Positions 22,118 through 32,993 of a stretch of 64,000 nucleotides of DNA are shown here, in pieces; the stretch's first letter is position 1, and every line of letters starts with the position of its first letter. This stretch comes from Brachionus plicatilis. Its lineage: Eukaryota > Rotifera > Eurotatoria > Ploima > Brachionidae. The translations under genes were made by a program, and so were the position numbers. The notes beneath the pieces were generated by a model. The model was not told the DNA's origin, did not search any database, and saw only the letters and a program-made list of their open reading frames with translations. The stretch is from the NCBI GenBank assembly GCA_010279815.1, contig QEOQ01000141.1:496001-560000 (forward strand). Direction: 5' to 3'.

Positions 22118-25100
22118 TTTTTTTTTCATTGTCAAGTTAATTTTAGAATAAAGAAATAGAAATTATTTTTTTTTTTAGTAAAGCGAATTGAAAATAACTT
22201 GAAAGTTTGAATCTATTGAATCGGTTATCTTTCAAATAATTTATTTAAAAATTCAAAGTAAGAGAATTCATGCTGAAATGAAGTGAGCTTTTAGGTAATT
22301 CTAAAAGCTTTAGGAAAAGTGAGCTTTTTTTTTTAATTTAAAAATTTTTATTCAATGAAAGAGCTTAATTTCAATAGTTGGCTTTTTCAATATGTACATA
22401 TTTATTTAGATACTCTAAAGTTAAAATTTAATTTTTTTTAATTTTTTTTTTATTTTTTATTTATTTATTTATTTCAAAAATTACGCCAGATTTGGCGATG
22501 ATAAAAAAAAATTAAATATATTAAATTTTATATATTAAATAAATCTTTAAATTAAAAGCTCGATAAAATTTTTCTTATTAACTTTAAAATCGATAAAAAT
22601 TTCATTGAATTTTGTTTCAATTCAATATAAGATACTTTTGTCAAATTCTTTGATCGGTTCAAAAAATTCATTTATTATCGAAAAATTAACAGGAAACATT
22701 TTTTTTCGCGTTTAAAATTAAGTAATAGAAAAAATAACTTAAAATTTGAATTTTATAAATACTATAGCTGACATTAGTTAAACTAAATGCTCTAAAAATA
22801 TGACGTATTAACTGTTCAATAAATAATTGTTAGTAAAAAAATAATAAATATTATTTATGGAGTGCTGTTTTTTAAAAATTCGTCTGTGCATCTTAATCAA
22901 ATATTATTGAAATGCATTTTTAATAAGATATAGTTTTTTTAGGTAAAATAAAATTTTCAAAAAGATTTATTTGACATTTAATTTTTTTTCAATTTATAAA
23001 ATGGCAATTTTTTTTTTTAATTTTGGATTGAATTTTTATAATTAATTTATTTAAATTTTATTGAACATTCTTGACCATTAAAATCAGATTTGATAAGGTA
23101 TTTCATCCATGTTTAAAATACAAACTTGTTTAATTAGGTGAACTAGAGGATAAAATATTTTTTTTTTAATTTTAAAAGCAATCGTTATTTTATAGCTGAT
23201 ATCTTCAACCAATTTAATGAATTAAATTTTTTTTGTTTCCTCTATTAAATTCTAATTTTATACATTTTAACACACTATGTAAAATTTCCAAGGTTTTAAA
23301 AAAATAAAAAACAGGTAAAATAATCGAATTAATAGATAGGTATATCAAAAGTCTGATGGAGTTGCTCTTCAGATGGTGTCTTTAGATGAGTGCAAATAAA
23401 TTTAGAATTGTTAAAATTGAATATCTGACTTTTTTTATTCATTATTTTTATATTTTGTGACCGGTGTCATTGTTTTGCAAGTAATTTTAAAGCTTTTCAT
23501 ACTTAAGCAATTTAAAAGAATAAAATCATAAAATTTTTTTCACATAGCTTAAGAAATATTAATAAAGTTCCTCTCAAGAATAATATATTTATAGATTTCA
23601 AATTAGGTTGATTTTTAATAATTCTTAAAACATAATTTTAAAAATATTTCAACTTTGGATAAAAAATTCTGATTGATTAGAAATTTAAAAAATTGCTTTA
23701 AAAATAATCAAATTTTTTAATTAAATTTCACTTTAATTCATTATACATTTAAATAAAAATAAAATTCAAATATTTTAGTAACACTTAGAAGTGAATTCGA
23801 TTATATCACTAATGTCAATGCTATGTTCATAGTATATTTATGGTCTATTTTAGTTCATTCATTTTCTTAAAGTTTTTTAAACCTATTTGTCAAATAAAGA
23901 TCAAGCTTTTTAACGATTCTAATTTCCTGTAATTTCAGCACATTTTTTATTTTTTTATTAATTAAATAATTTTGAGCTTCCCCAGGGTTTGTCCGAATAG
24001 TTTTAGCCTTCGTTTAAACCTTATTGTCACGATACAATGTAAAAAAAATTCAAAAAATGTCACGATACAATGTAATTTCAGCACATAAATATATATAATA
24101 AAATGCGAATAAGAAATATTATAATATCTAATTTTATTGATTACCTAAAAAATTTTATTTCCGTTTCTAAACGATTTTATTCATAAAATAAAATGCATTT
24201 AAACTCTTACTTTAACCAGTTATTTAGCGTTTTTTTTTCTTTACATTCTTTAATTTATATTTAAAATCCGTTTATGTAGGTTTTAAATATACGCGTTTTT
24301 ATTGAATAATCTGTAAATGACAAACTTTTTACTGAAATAAAAATTTAATGTGTGTCTGATTTAATATGTAAGATTAATTTTTATAGATATAAAAAAAAGT
24401 GAAAAATTTAAATTTTGATATTTATTATTTATATATTATTTGATATTATTGGAAATTAATTACAGAAAAGCAATATTGATTATTCATAAAATTTATATTT
24501 AATTACAACTTTCAAAGTTTAAAATAATAATTTTCTAAAATTTTTAGTTATGTTTTTTAAATAATAGAAACAAAAAATCGACGACGATTTAGCTGCTTTT
24601 ATTATTATTATTTAATTAAATTATATTATAGCCTATTAAATGAAATGTGATATCTTATATAATAAAAGGTTTAATTTAATGGGCTGATCAATTTGGTGAC
24701 CACTAATGATATTATCATGTATTATTTCATAGAAGCATTATTCTTGATTAAAATCATTACCGAAAAAAAAACTTTATCAAATTTTATTTCCAAAAAACCA
24801 ATTTTTCGATCTGTAATTTACTTTTTGACAATTAAATTTAATAAAGTTAAGTTAAAAGTTTATTCTTGGTAATGTTTTTGATCAAGAATAGTGTTTCTTT
24901 GAAATAATGCTATCTTAGTCGAAAAGATTCTTAGAAAAGGCTTACAAACATGACAGAATGTAAATTACCAATTATTAATAATCGAATTTTTTTGCTTTGT
25001 CATTGTTAAATAGTGCTAAGATATTTATTTCAAGATTGAAATTTTCAATTTCGTCATAGATTAAAGAATTTGAGAAAAATAAATTAAAGTTTATTTTGAA

Positions 25101-26200
25101 AAAAAGAATGATAAGGCATTATTTTTTTAACATTTATTAAAATCTTCTTCAATATAGTTAGTTAAGTATAGATTCGTTTGTTTTATTTTTCATTTGGTAA
25201 TATCAAATTTTTATTTCAAAAAAATTTAGTATTTTATTAACATAATGGCATCATTTGAAATAAAATTTAGTATCATTCTTGAAGGACAAATAAATTATAT
25301 TTAAATAATTATATATACAAAGATCAAAAACCGACAAAAATTCAATCTAATAGCATAAAAATGATAATGTTCCGATTTTAGAGAAACTAGAAAAAATTTT
25401 TTTTTAGCGGGGGGAGGGATGCAAAAGATCATAAATTTGTTTGTTTGATAAAAGTATAACATATTTTGTTTTAGTTTTTCCAGTTAAATTTATTTAAATA
25501 AGATGTTTTAATTAAATTGTAAAATTGTCGATTTTCAGGAAGGAAAATATTTAACACAACAGTTATGATATTTAAAATTTTTTTATTCTGCTTTTCTATT
25601 AATCGTAATCAATTTTTTTTTTAATCGAGTTATAGAATAATTTGCATCTTGTTTTTCACATAAAGAAATGGAGTTTTGAAAATGACTAAGCATTTTTAAG
25701 AATCGAATTCTAATATTTAAACTTTTTGATCATAAATTTTATTCTTAATTTTTTACTTGTAAATCATTTCAAAGGTATAAATCTAATTCTGAATGATAAA
25801 GCTGTTTTCCAATTAAAGAAATTATTTTTTAAAATGGTTAATCTTTTAAAGAAAATTCTAAATAATTATATTAATTTACGTAGACACATGTATCGGATTT
25901 ATTTTATTAGGGAAAACCTAATATTTAAATGTAACCAAGTAGGGATTTCTATAATGATTTTAATGAAATAAAAAATAAAAAATTCATTAAATAAGAGTGA
26001 TATAAGCGTTTTGATATTGGGTATATAAACTCGAAAATAAAACATTTTTAGAAATATATAATAATTTTTTGCAAAACATTGATGACATTAAAATAGAGTA
26101 ATATATGAAAATAAGACATAATTTTGAATTTAAAATTACAAAAAAATATAATTTGAAATTTTTATTTTATTTAAATCTAGAAATAACTAAATAATTTTCA
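22118..26200. other. intergenic, hairpin element only
   Basis: About 4 kb of AT-rich DNA. I recognise no gene; the 81-codon ORF at 25726-25971 has no motif. CGCCAGATTTGGCG at about 22485 is a small palindrome. TGTCACGATACAATGTAA occurs twice about 33 bp apart near 24025 and 24058. The long hairpin at 24721-24908 is listed separately. Confidence 0.5.
24721..24908. repeat. Long imperfect hairpin (~190 bp)
   Basis: The left arm ATTATTTCATAGAAGCATTA pairs with the right arm TTCTTTGAAATAAT region. Shared blocks are ATTCTTGAT, CATTACC and, less perfectly, ACTTTAT...AAATTT. Arms are about 45 bp well matched plus about 30 bp weakly matched. It could be a MITE or a transcribed hairpin. Confidence 0.75.
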
Positions 26201-28110
26201 ATGGGTCTTTTATCGCTTGGTACACCATTTGATTGGAAGCAAACAAAGATATATGCTGATGAAATTAGAAAGCGAGGCGTCAAACAATTTTGTAATATTC
26301 ACAGGAAAATCAAGGACCGCAAAAATGATTGCTTGAAATGGGGCGACGAAGTCGAGTTTACTTTGGTTAAATTTGACCACAAGAACAAAAAATGCTATCT
26401 GCTTCTTAAAGCCGACGAAATTCTTCCTACTTTGCAAGGACCTGAAAACCGAGACGAAAAATGTTTGACTTTGTGGCGCCCCGAATATGCCAATTACATG
26501 GTTGAGGCTACGCCTGGAGCTCCCTATCAGCACAAAACCAGCTGCTTTAACAGAGTAGAAGCCAACATGAAACTGAGAAGAAAACAAGTTCAAGATATTT
26601 TGGGAGAAGACGAATATATATTGAGTGTTACAGCTTTCCCATGGCTCGGTTGCTCAAATTTTACTTTTCCCAACTTTAAGCCTACACCTGGCGAAGGAAT
26701 TACCACATCACTCTTTTATTGCGATCAAGCCATTTATGCCGGGCATCCCCGGTTCCATTGTTTGACTAAGAACATAAGGGAAAGACGAAACCGAAAAGTG
26801 GATATTAATGTGCCCATATTTGTTGACCAAAACACTCCCAGACCCTTCATTGAAGACTTGAACCAGTACGGTGATGACCCAAGACCCGATTCTGAATCCA
26901 AACTAGCCTCTAAGCCCGACCACATCTATTTGGACGCTGTAAGATAAGCAATTTTTTTGTCTTAAATAAAAAAAAAAAAATTTTTTTACAGATGGGCTTT
27001 GGAATGGGCTGCAGTTGCTTACAAATGACATTCCAAGCTCAAAGTTTAGAAGAAGCAAGGCATTTATACGATCAGTTGACTCCATTGACGCCCATTATGT
27101 TGGCTTTGAGTGCTTCAAGTCCGATCTGGAGGGGTTATCTAAGTGATGTAGATTGTAGATGGAACATCATTAGTGCGTCGTGTGATGACCGAACATTGGA
27201 AGAAAAGGGTCTAGAGCCCTTAAAAGAAAACCGATTTGTGATCAACAAATCTCGGTATGGAAACATAGATAGCTATTTGTGTGAAGAAAATCAAAAGTAC
27301 AATGATTTGACATTGATTAAAGATGAAGAGTTGTTTCAGGATTTGGTACAAAATGGCGTTGATGAATCTCTGGCAAAGCACATTGCTCATTTGTTTATCC
27401 GAGACCCTTTAGTTGTTTTTGAGGAAAAATTATACATCAATGATGACGAAGAGACAGATCATTTCGAGAATATACAATCAACTAATTGGCAAAATATGAG
27501 ATTTAAGCCTCCACCAATTAATTCCTCGATTGGATGGAGAGTTGAGTTTAGGCCTACGGAAGTTCAAATGACTGACTTTGAAAATGCAGCTCTAGTCACA
27601 TTTATTGTGCTTATTACCAGAGCTATTTTGTCATTTAAGCTAAATTTGATAATGCCATTGTCCAAAGTTGACCAGAACATGGAAACTGCTCAGAAAAGAG
27701 ATGCATGTTTGAATGAAAAATTTTTTTTTAGGAAAAATATACAGACTGATAATGGAACGGAATGCGAATTGACCGAGATGAGTGTGAACGAAATCGTGAA
27801 TGGAAACGATCAATTTCCTGGTTTTATACACATAATAAATGAGTATTTAAGTCATTTGGATGTAGATGTGGATACACAATGTACCATCAAGCAGTATTTA
27901 CATTTCATTGAAGAAAGAGCTAGTGGAAAATTAATGACGACTGCAGCTTGGATTAGGAAATTTGTTCGGTCACATTCTGAATATAAAAAAGATTCTAAAA
28001 TAAATGAAGAGATAAACTATGATCTAATGTGGAGAATTTATTTGATATCGACTGGTCAAATAAAGTGTCCCGAGTTATTGAATTCTTATGAGACCAAATC
28101 GACTATTTAA
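26201..28110 (+). CDS. GCLC: Glutamate-cysteine ligase catalytic subunit
   Basis: Catalyses ATP-dependent joining of glutamate and cysteine, the first and rate-limiting step of glutathione synthesis, in the cytosol. Two exons, 26201-26938 and 26992-28110, joined in phase 0 at LDA|MGFGMG, giving 618 residues against 637 in human. The protein is recognisable from the first residue: MGLLSLGTPFDW, LKWGDEVEFTLV, LWRPEYANYMVE, VEANMKLRRK, NVPIFVDQNTP, ASKPDHIYLDA, then GFGMGCSCLQMTFQA, SPIWRGYLSDVDCRW, SRYGNIDSYL, HLFIRDPLVVFEE, HFENIQSTNWQNMRFKPPP, GWRVEFRPTEVQMTDFEN, VDVDTQC and CPELLNS. No key block is missing; the shortening is mainly in a variable loop before the C-terminal third. It is complete and likely active. 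Confidence 0.97.
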
Positions 28111-29808
28111 TTTGTTTTTTTTTTTAGAAAATAATAATTTTAATTTTTCTGAATAAAATTTTAAATCGCTCTCTGATTTGACACATTCTGAAAATTTTTT
28201 TGATCCATCTATTGTTAATCAAGACTTTTCTATTTGAAGAAACTTAATTTTTTTTAATTTACTCAAAAATAACATTTCAGACTATAAAAAGTGAATTCCT
28301 CGATTTAAAAATTTTTGTCTTTCATAAACACATGGCAAGATTTTTTTTCTATTTTGAATTTTATCCCCTTGTTTTTTTTTAATAAAGCTTTTTTTAGTTT
28401 AGACTTTTATACTTGAAATTTTATTGAAAAATGTTAAATCAAAAAAAAAGCTTGACATATATATGGAAAATATAACTCCGTGTCATAAAATTATTGTCAC
28501 ATATTTAATTTTTAAAATAATGGAAACTATAGTATATGAGCAAAAATGTGTTATAGTATAAATATTTAAAAATGTGAGTATTTTTGGATTGTGCAGCAGC
28601 AATCATAAACTTACAGAATATTTTCATGATAAAGCCCCACTCATCGTTTTTAGTTACTATTTCAAACCGTCAGTACATAAAGCAGAGAACTTATAAAAGT
28701 TTATCTCTTGGTCTTATCAAATAAATATTCAAATATAGTGATAAAAATACTAAAGCACCAATTTTGAAAATGTATCCAAAGATCCAGCTTTTACAAAAAA
28801 ATTAGTAGCTCTTTGTAACTGATAGAAAAAAATAGAACGGACAACATAGAAGTTTTAAAAATAAACAAGGTATTTGGCAAGATTTTTTTTATTATGAGAA
28901 TAGATTTGAAATTCGATCATTTTTGTAGGGTCTTTAACACAGCCAAAAAGTTCTGGAGAAGTTTTTAATTTGAAGTATAAAATTTTATCAATTAAAAAAT
29001 TTACTCATTGATGTCCAAAGAGGGTTGTGGTCGTTGAAAAAAATTAAAACACTAAAAAAAAAAGTAAGTCTTCAAAAAAAGTTTTATCAGATTTAGTTTT
29101 TTTTTTGTTTTTATCATTATTTATATTTTATAATATTTAACTATTTTTACCATCATAGTTAAATGATCTTATATGGGATAAAAAAAAGATATTTTAAATA
29201 AAAAAAACTTAATAAACTTAATTTTAATAAATTAAGGTTTTGCTATAGAGATTTTTTCTAGAGTCAAAATATATTTTTTAATTGAAATAAAAAATGAAAT
29301 TTTAAATTTTTTAAATTTAATGTCAAATTGAGAAGCTAAAAAGTAAAATTCAAATTGTCTAAAATGTTTAAAAATGCTCTTTTTAAGGAAATAGATCTTA
29401 TTAATTGTCTGAAAAAAAAAGCTCAATATTAATTTGATAATTTATTTTAATCGTTCAATAAAATTGATCACATGTAAAAAAAAATATTTTATTCCACTCT
29501 AAGTCTAATTAAGATTCTTTAAGGGATCTTCTTTTTCATAACCTTTATTTTTTTTTGATAATTTAGAATATAAAAATAGGGCTTTGTTCTTAAACTCTCG
29601 ATTATTTTTAATTTGATTTCTTAGCAAATTTAAAATTTTATCTTCAAAATTAAGATCCTAAATTTTTGATTTTTTAATATTCACGTGCTTGAAAAAAAGT
29701 GTTAGAGATAATTTTCCAAAATAATGATCAACCATCTAAAAGAATAAAATTTTGGCGAAAATATTTTTTCTAATTAATTTAAAATTTTTATTTATATATA
29801 AACCGTCT
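28111..29808. other. intergenic, nothing recognised
   Basis: AT-rich DNA without a supported gene, tandem repeat or clear inverted repeat. A 64-codon minus-strand ORF at 29232-29426 is Phe/Lys/Ile-rich and looks like chance in AT-rich sequence. Confidence 0.5.
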
Positions 29809-32286
29809 ATGTCTATTTCCCAATCAATTATTTCTATTCTCTTGTTTGAAACTAAGCGAAAGTTTTTGATATTCAAAATATTGACAAACGAACTAAAAGA
29901 TCATCTAATAAAAGAATTTCATATTTATTTTAGTGATGGCAAGCTGGAAAATCAAGTCGAACTGAACGACGACTTAATTTATGAGTACTTTGCTCCAATT
30001 GTCAACTCTTTTGAAATCAGTCGAGAGTTAAACTACCGTTTTGATCACGTCATTTTAAAAAAATCCAACTTTTACATAAAATTTTATTTGTACAAAAATT
30101 GTCTCCTTTTATCCATACTGCCGATTAATCAGCTAAATTCACTAACACAAAATACTGATCTAACAAAGAAGATTTACGGTGATTTTTATTCAAATTGGTT
30201 TTTGAAGTCTTTTATAACATTGGCAAAATTTAAATTCGGAATTTGTTTGGACGAAAAATGTATCCAAATAGACAATTCAGAAATAAGCGAATTATTCCTT
30301 AGATGGTCCAATATATTCTTTACTCACCATTTATATTTCATTGAAGCGATTGAGGAAGTGCAAATAAATGATGACATAAAAAAAAGATGTGAATACTTTA
30401 TAAAAGACTTTGTCACTTATTTGGCTCAAAGTGATACAATCATGGCCGACATTGAACACTTGGACAGAGATTATTCCAAAAATAATGAAGAGCTTCTTCT
30501 GGGTGACGAAGATAAGACACAAATAAGAAATAATGAGCTAGAAAATTTTTTTTCAGATCCATCGATGATAAATTTTTACATGATAGCCTCAAATGGTAAG
30601 ATTTTGTTCACCAAATATTGCCAGCCAAAGCTTCCCTTTGATCCAAGTTCAATTTTTGTCCTTTTAATAGAATCTTTTTGGATTTTTGACTCAGGCGCCC
30701 CCGATCAAATCGAATTCAAATACCCCAACAATTCTCTCACTCCTGACTCTATTAATTCGGACAATGAACACTATTTGACAGTCAGATCTACCTTTGCCTC
30801 TCAAAATTCCAATTTTTTCACATCAACTCCCAAGTCAGCACAAGACGTGACCAAAGACTCGCCTGTTAATCAAACTGAAAACCAAAAAGTTCTATTCAAA
30901 ACATCGTCGTGTTTCCTGCGCAACAAAAATAAATCTCTTGGATTTTATGATGTTTTCTATTTAAAAATAGCCGACAATTTGTGTTTAATATCTGTAAAAG
31001 ACCGCAAATATTCTTGGTACTGTGAATTGATATCAGATTTTGAGAGTCTTTTGATTGATTTTTTGGTAACTTTAAATAAGCAAAAGTCTTCTAACAATAC
31101 TAAATTTACCAAGCAATTTTTTACATTTTTTATTAACAAGTTAATTGACTTTTTTGAGCAGTTAAAAAACTTAAAAAATGAGCTAAGTCCTAAAGAAGGC
31201 AGCAAATCGAGAAGAAAAAGCTCAAATTTATTGAGCCGAATAAACAAAAATTTGATCAAACCCAACTTGTCCTTTGACGAAACAATTTTAAATCGCAAAA
31301 AAAGCTCAGCAACCAGTGAGTCCAAGTCGATCAACTTTGACCAAGCTCGACTTAATGGTCTAATCAAAAGTCTATTAATTAAACTCAACAATTTCAATGA
31401 CAGTCAACAGCTGAAAATTCTAGCTGGCACTGTGAACACATCAGAGCAAAAGTGCAGCGAAAATGATATTTTATTTTTAGAGAAGCAAATAGAGATGATA
31501 ATTTCTAATTTGGACGATTTATTCTATGAAATTTTCCTGACCAACTTAAATACCAAGGCTTCAAATATTTTTGAGATGCAAAAAAAAGAACATTTAAGTG
31601 ACCGTTCGGCAAATATCCTAGAAGCTTTAAATTTGACTTATCTTAAATATTTGAATGATTACAAAACATTTTTAGATATTAAAATAAAGCGAAACTATAC
31701 AATGGCTTATTACTCACATTTAATGACAGGTTTAGTGCATTTTAGCTTTGTAAATAGAAATACACATAGGTGTATTATTCCCACTTTTGACTGTAACTTT
31801 GAAAAAATTGATGAAAAAAAAATAAACGAGAGCTACCGAAAATACTTGCCGATCATATACAATCTAATGTACAAGAACGATTCAACCAAATTTAAATTCA
31901 CAGATGAAAAACTCGGACTTAAGGTAACTTATTCAATTTGGCTAAAAGGTAAAGATATTGAAAAGTTACCTATTAATTTTAATGAAATAAATGAGTTCTA
32001 CCGGGTTATGGATGATGATAATTCGACGCAATTTAAAGACACTAGTTATCAAGCCTCGTGTTTAGGCAAAAAATTTCAGGAAAAAAATGATTATCATCAA
32101 CCAGGTATGACTGATAAGAACTTTTTTGATCTTTTAAAAACCTTATGCTATCCAAATGCACACAGCGACTCAATAACTTGCTACGAATTGGTAACTATAC
32201 ACCCAATTAATATTTCAGATAAGCAAGTTTTTAAAAATATCAACACTCTAATGGATTTATTAAAAACAGACTCAATGGAAGAATAA
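29809..32286 (+). CDS. HPS1: HPS1-like protein (BLOC-3 subunit)
   Basis: HPS1 pairs with HPS4 to form BLOC-3, the Rab32/38 exchange factor needed for lysosome-related organelles (family knowledge). A single open exon of 825 residues starts at the ATG at 29809; the open frame reaches 29752 but only through a TTG. Similarity is clearest at the C-terminus: FLDIKIKRNYTMAYYSHL and GLVHFSFVNR, matching [25 protein letters not shown]-type sequence in human HPS1, then YSIWLKG and CYELVTIHPI before the last helix. The N-terminus (ISILLFETKRKFLIFKIL) and GFYDVFYLKIADNLCLISV fit longin-like beta strands. The middle (about 330-540) is low-complexity, Ser/Asn/Lys-rich. It is longer than human HPS1 (about 700). 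It is intronless, unlike its neighbours. Identification rests mainly on the C-terminal third. Confidence 0.82.
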   Translation: MSISQSIISILLFETKRKFLIFKILTNELKDHLIKEFHIYFSDGKLENQVELNDDLIYEYFAPIVNSFEISRELNYRFDHVILKKSNFYIKFYLYKNCLLLSILPINQLNSLTQNTDLTKKIYGDFYSNWFLKSFITLAKFKFGICLDEKCIQIDNSEISELFLRWSNIFFTHHLYFIEAIEEVQINDDIKKRCEYFIKDFVTYLAQSDTIMADIEHLDRDYSKNNEELLLGDEDKTQIRNNELENFFSDPSMINFYMIASNGKILFTKYCQPKLPFDPSSIFVLLIESFWIFDSGAPDQIEFKYPNNSLTPDSINSDNEHYLTVRSTFASQNSNFFTSTPKSAQDVTKDSPVNQTENQKVLFKTSSCFLRNKNKSLGFYDVFYLKIADNLCLISVKDRKYSWYCELISDFESLLIDFLVTLNKQKSSNNTKFTKQFFTFFINKLIDFFEQLKNLKNELSPKEGSKSRRKSSNLLSRINKNLIKPNLSFDETILNRKKSSATSESKSINFDQARLNGLIKSLLIKLNNFNDSQQLKILAGTVNTSEQKCSENDILFLEKQIEMIISNLDDLFYEIFLTNLNTKASNIFEMQKKEHLSDRSANILEALNLTYLKYLNDYKTFLDIKIKRNYTMAYYSHLMTGLVHFSFVNRNTHRCIIPTFDCNFEKIDEKKINESYRKYLPIIYNLMYKNDSTKFKFTDEKLGLKVTYSIWLKGKDIEKLPINFNEINEFYRVMDDDNSTQFKDTSYQASCLGKKFQEKNDYHQPGMTDKNFFDLLKTLCYPNAHSDSITCYELVTIHPINISDKQVFKNINTLMDLLKTDSMEE

Positions 32287-32993
32287 TTTTTATCTAGAAT
32301 ATTTCATTTTTTTGTAAATAATACATTTAAGTTAAAAAATTATAAACTATTTAAAAAAATGTTCATTTTTTTTCATATAATAAAAATTATTTATTTAATT
32401 TGCTATTTATTTTAAAACTTATATGAATTATCTATACTAATATGAATCATACAACAACTAAATTTAACCGCTAGAGAGAAATGTGTTGGTTTCATTTTAA
32501 AAAAAAAGCGGCAATGTTACCATTCAAAAAATCGAATCAAGGAAGATAAAACAACGATTTGAAAACTTTTTTTGCGAACTCTTTTCCTTGATGTTTGGGT
32601 AAAAATTATAATCTGCCAGTGTGGATCATTATACCTTGCAAAGCATAATGATCTGCTTACCTTTTGTTCTAAAAAATTATTCTGAGCTGTTTGAGGGAGA
32701 GGTAACTGGTTCGAAAGTTGCCATAAATAAAGTTAAATACTTTCAATTCAAAAGATAATTTATTAAATTTAAAACTTACTTCGAAAACCCCTTTTCTCTT
32801 TACTCAATTTTTCTTTAACTAAAGTATTCAATAAGAATAAAAAAATGATTCTTTTGTTCATCTTTTTCAAAAATAAAGTTTATTCAATTTTTTATAAACG
32901 TATAAAAACAAGTATATTTGTTATATTAATTTTCTAAACTAGATTGGAATCTTCAAAATTAGAAAAAAAATTGAAAATTTAGTTTAAAAAAAA
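32287..32993. other. intergenic between HPS1-like and NDC1
   Basis: No coding sequence seen. A small hairpin, GATCATTAT and ATAATGATC separated by 12 bases, lies at 32624-32653. It contains the presumed NDC1 promoter, but no motif can be named. Confidence 0.45.

Noticed and set aside
25726..25971. 81-codon ORF upstream of GCLC
   Set aside because: Composition is that of random AT-rich DNA; no splice or homology support.
29752..29808. Longer N-terminus for the HPS1-like protein
   Set aside because: It also depends on a TTG start; the ATG at 29809 is preferred.
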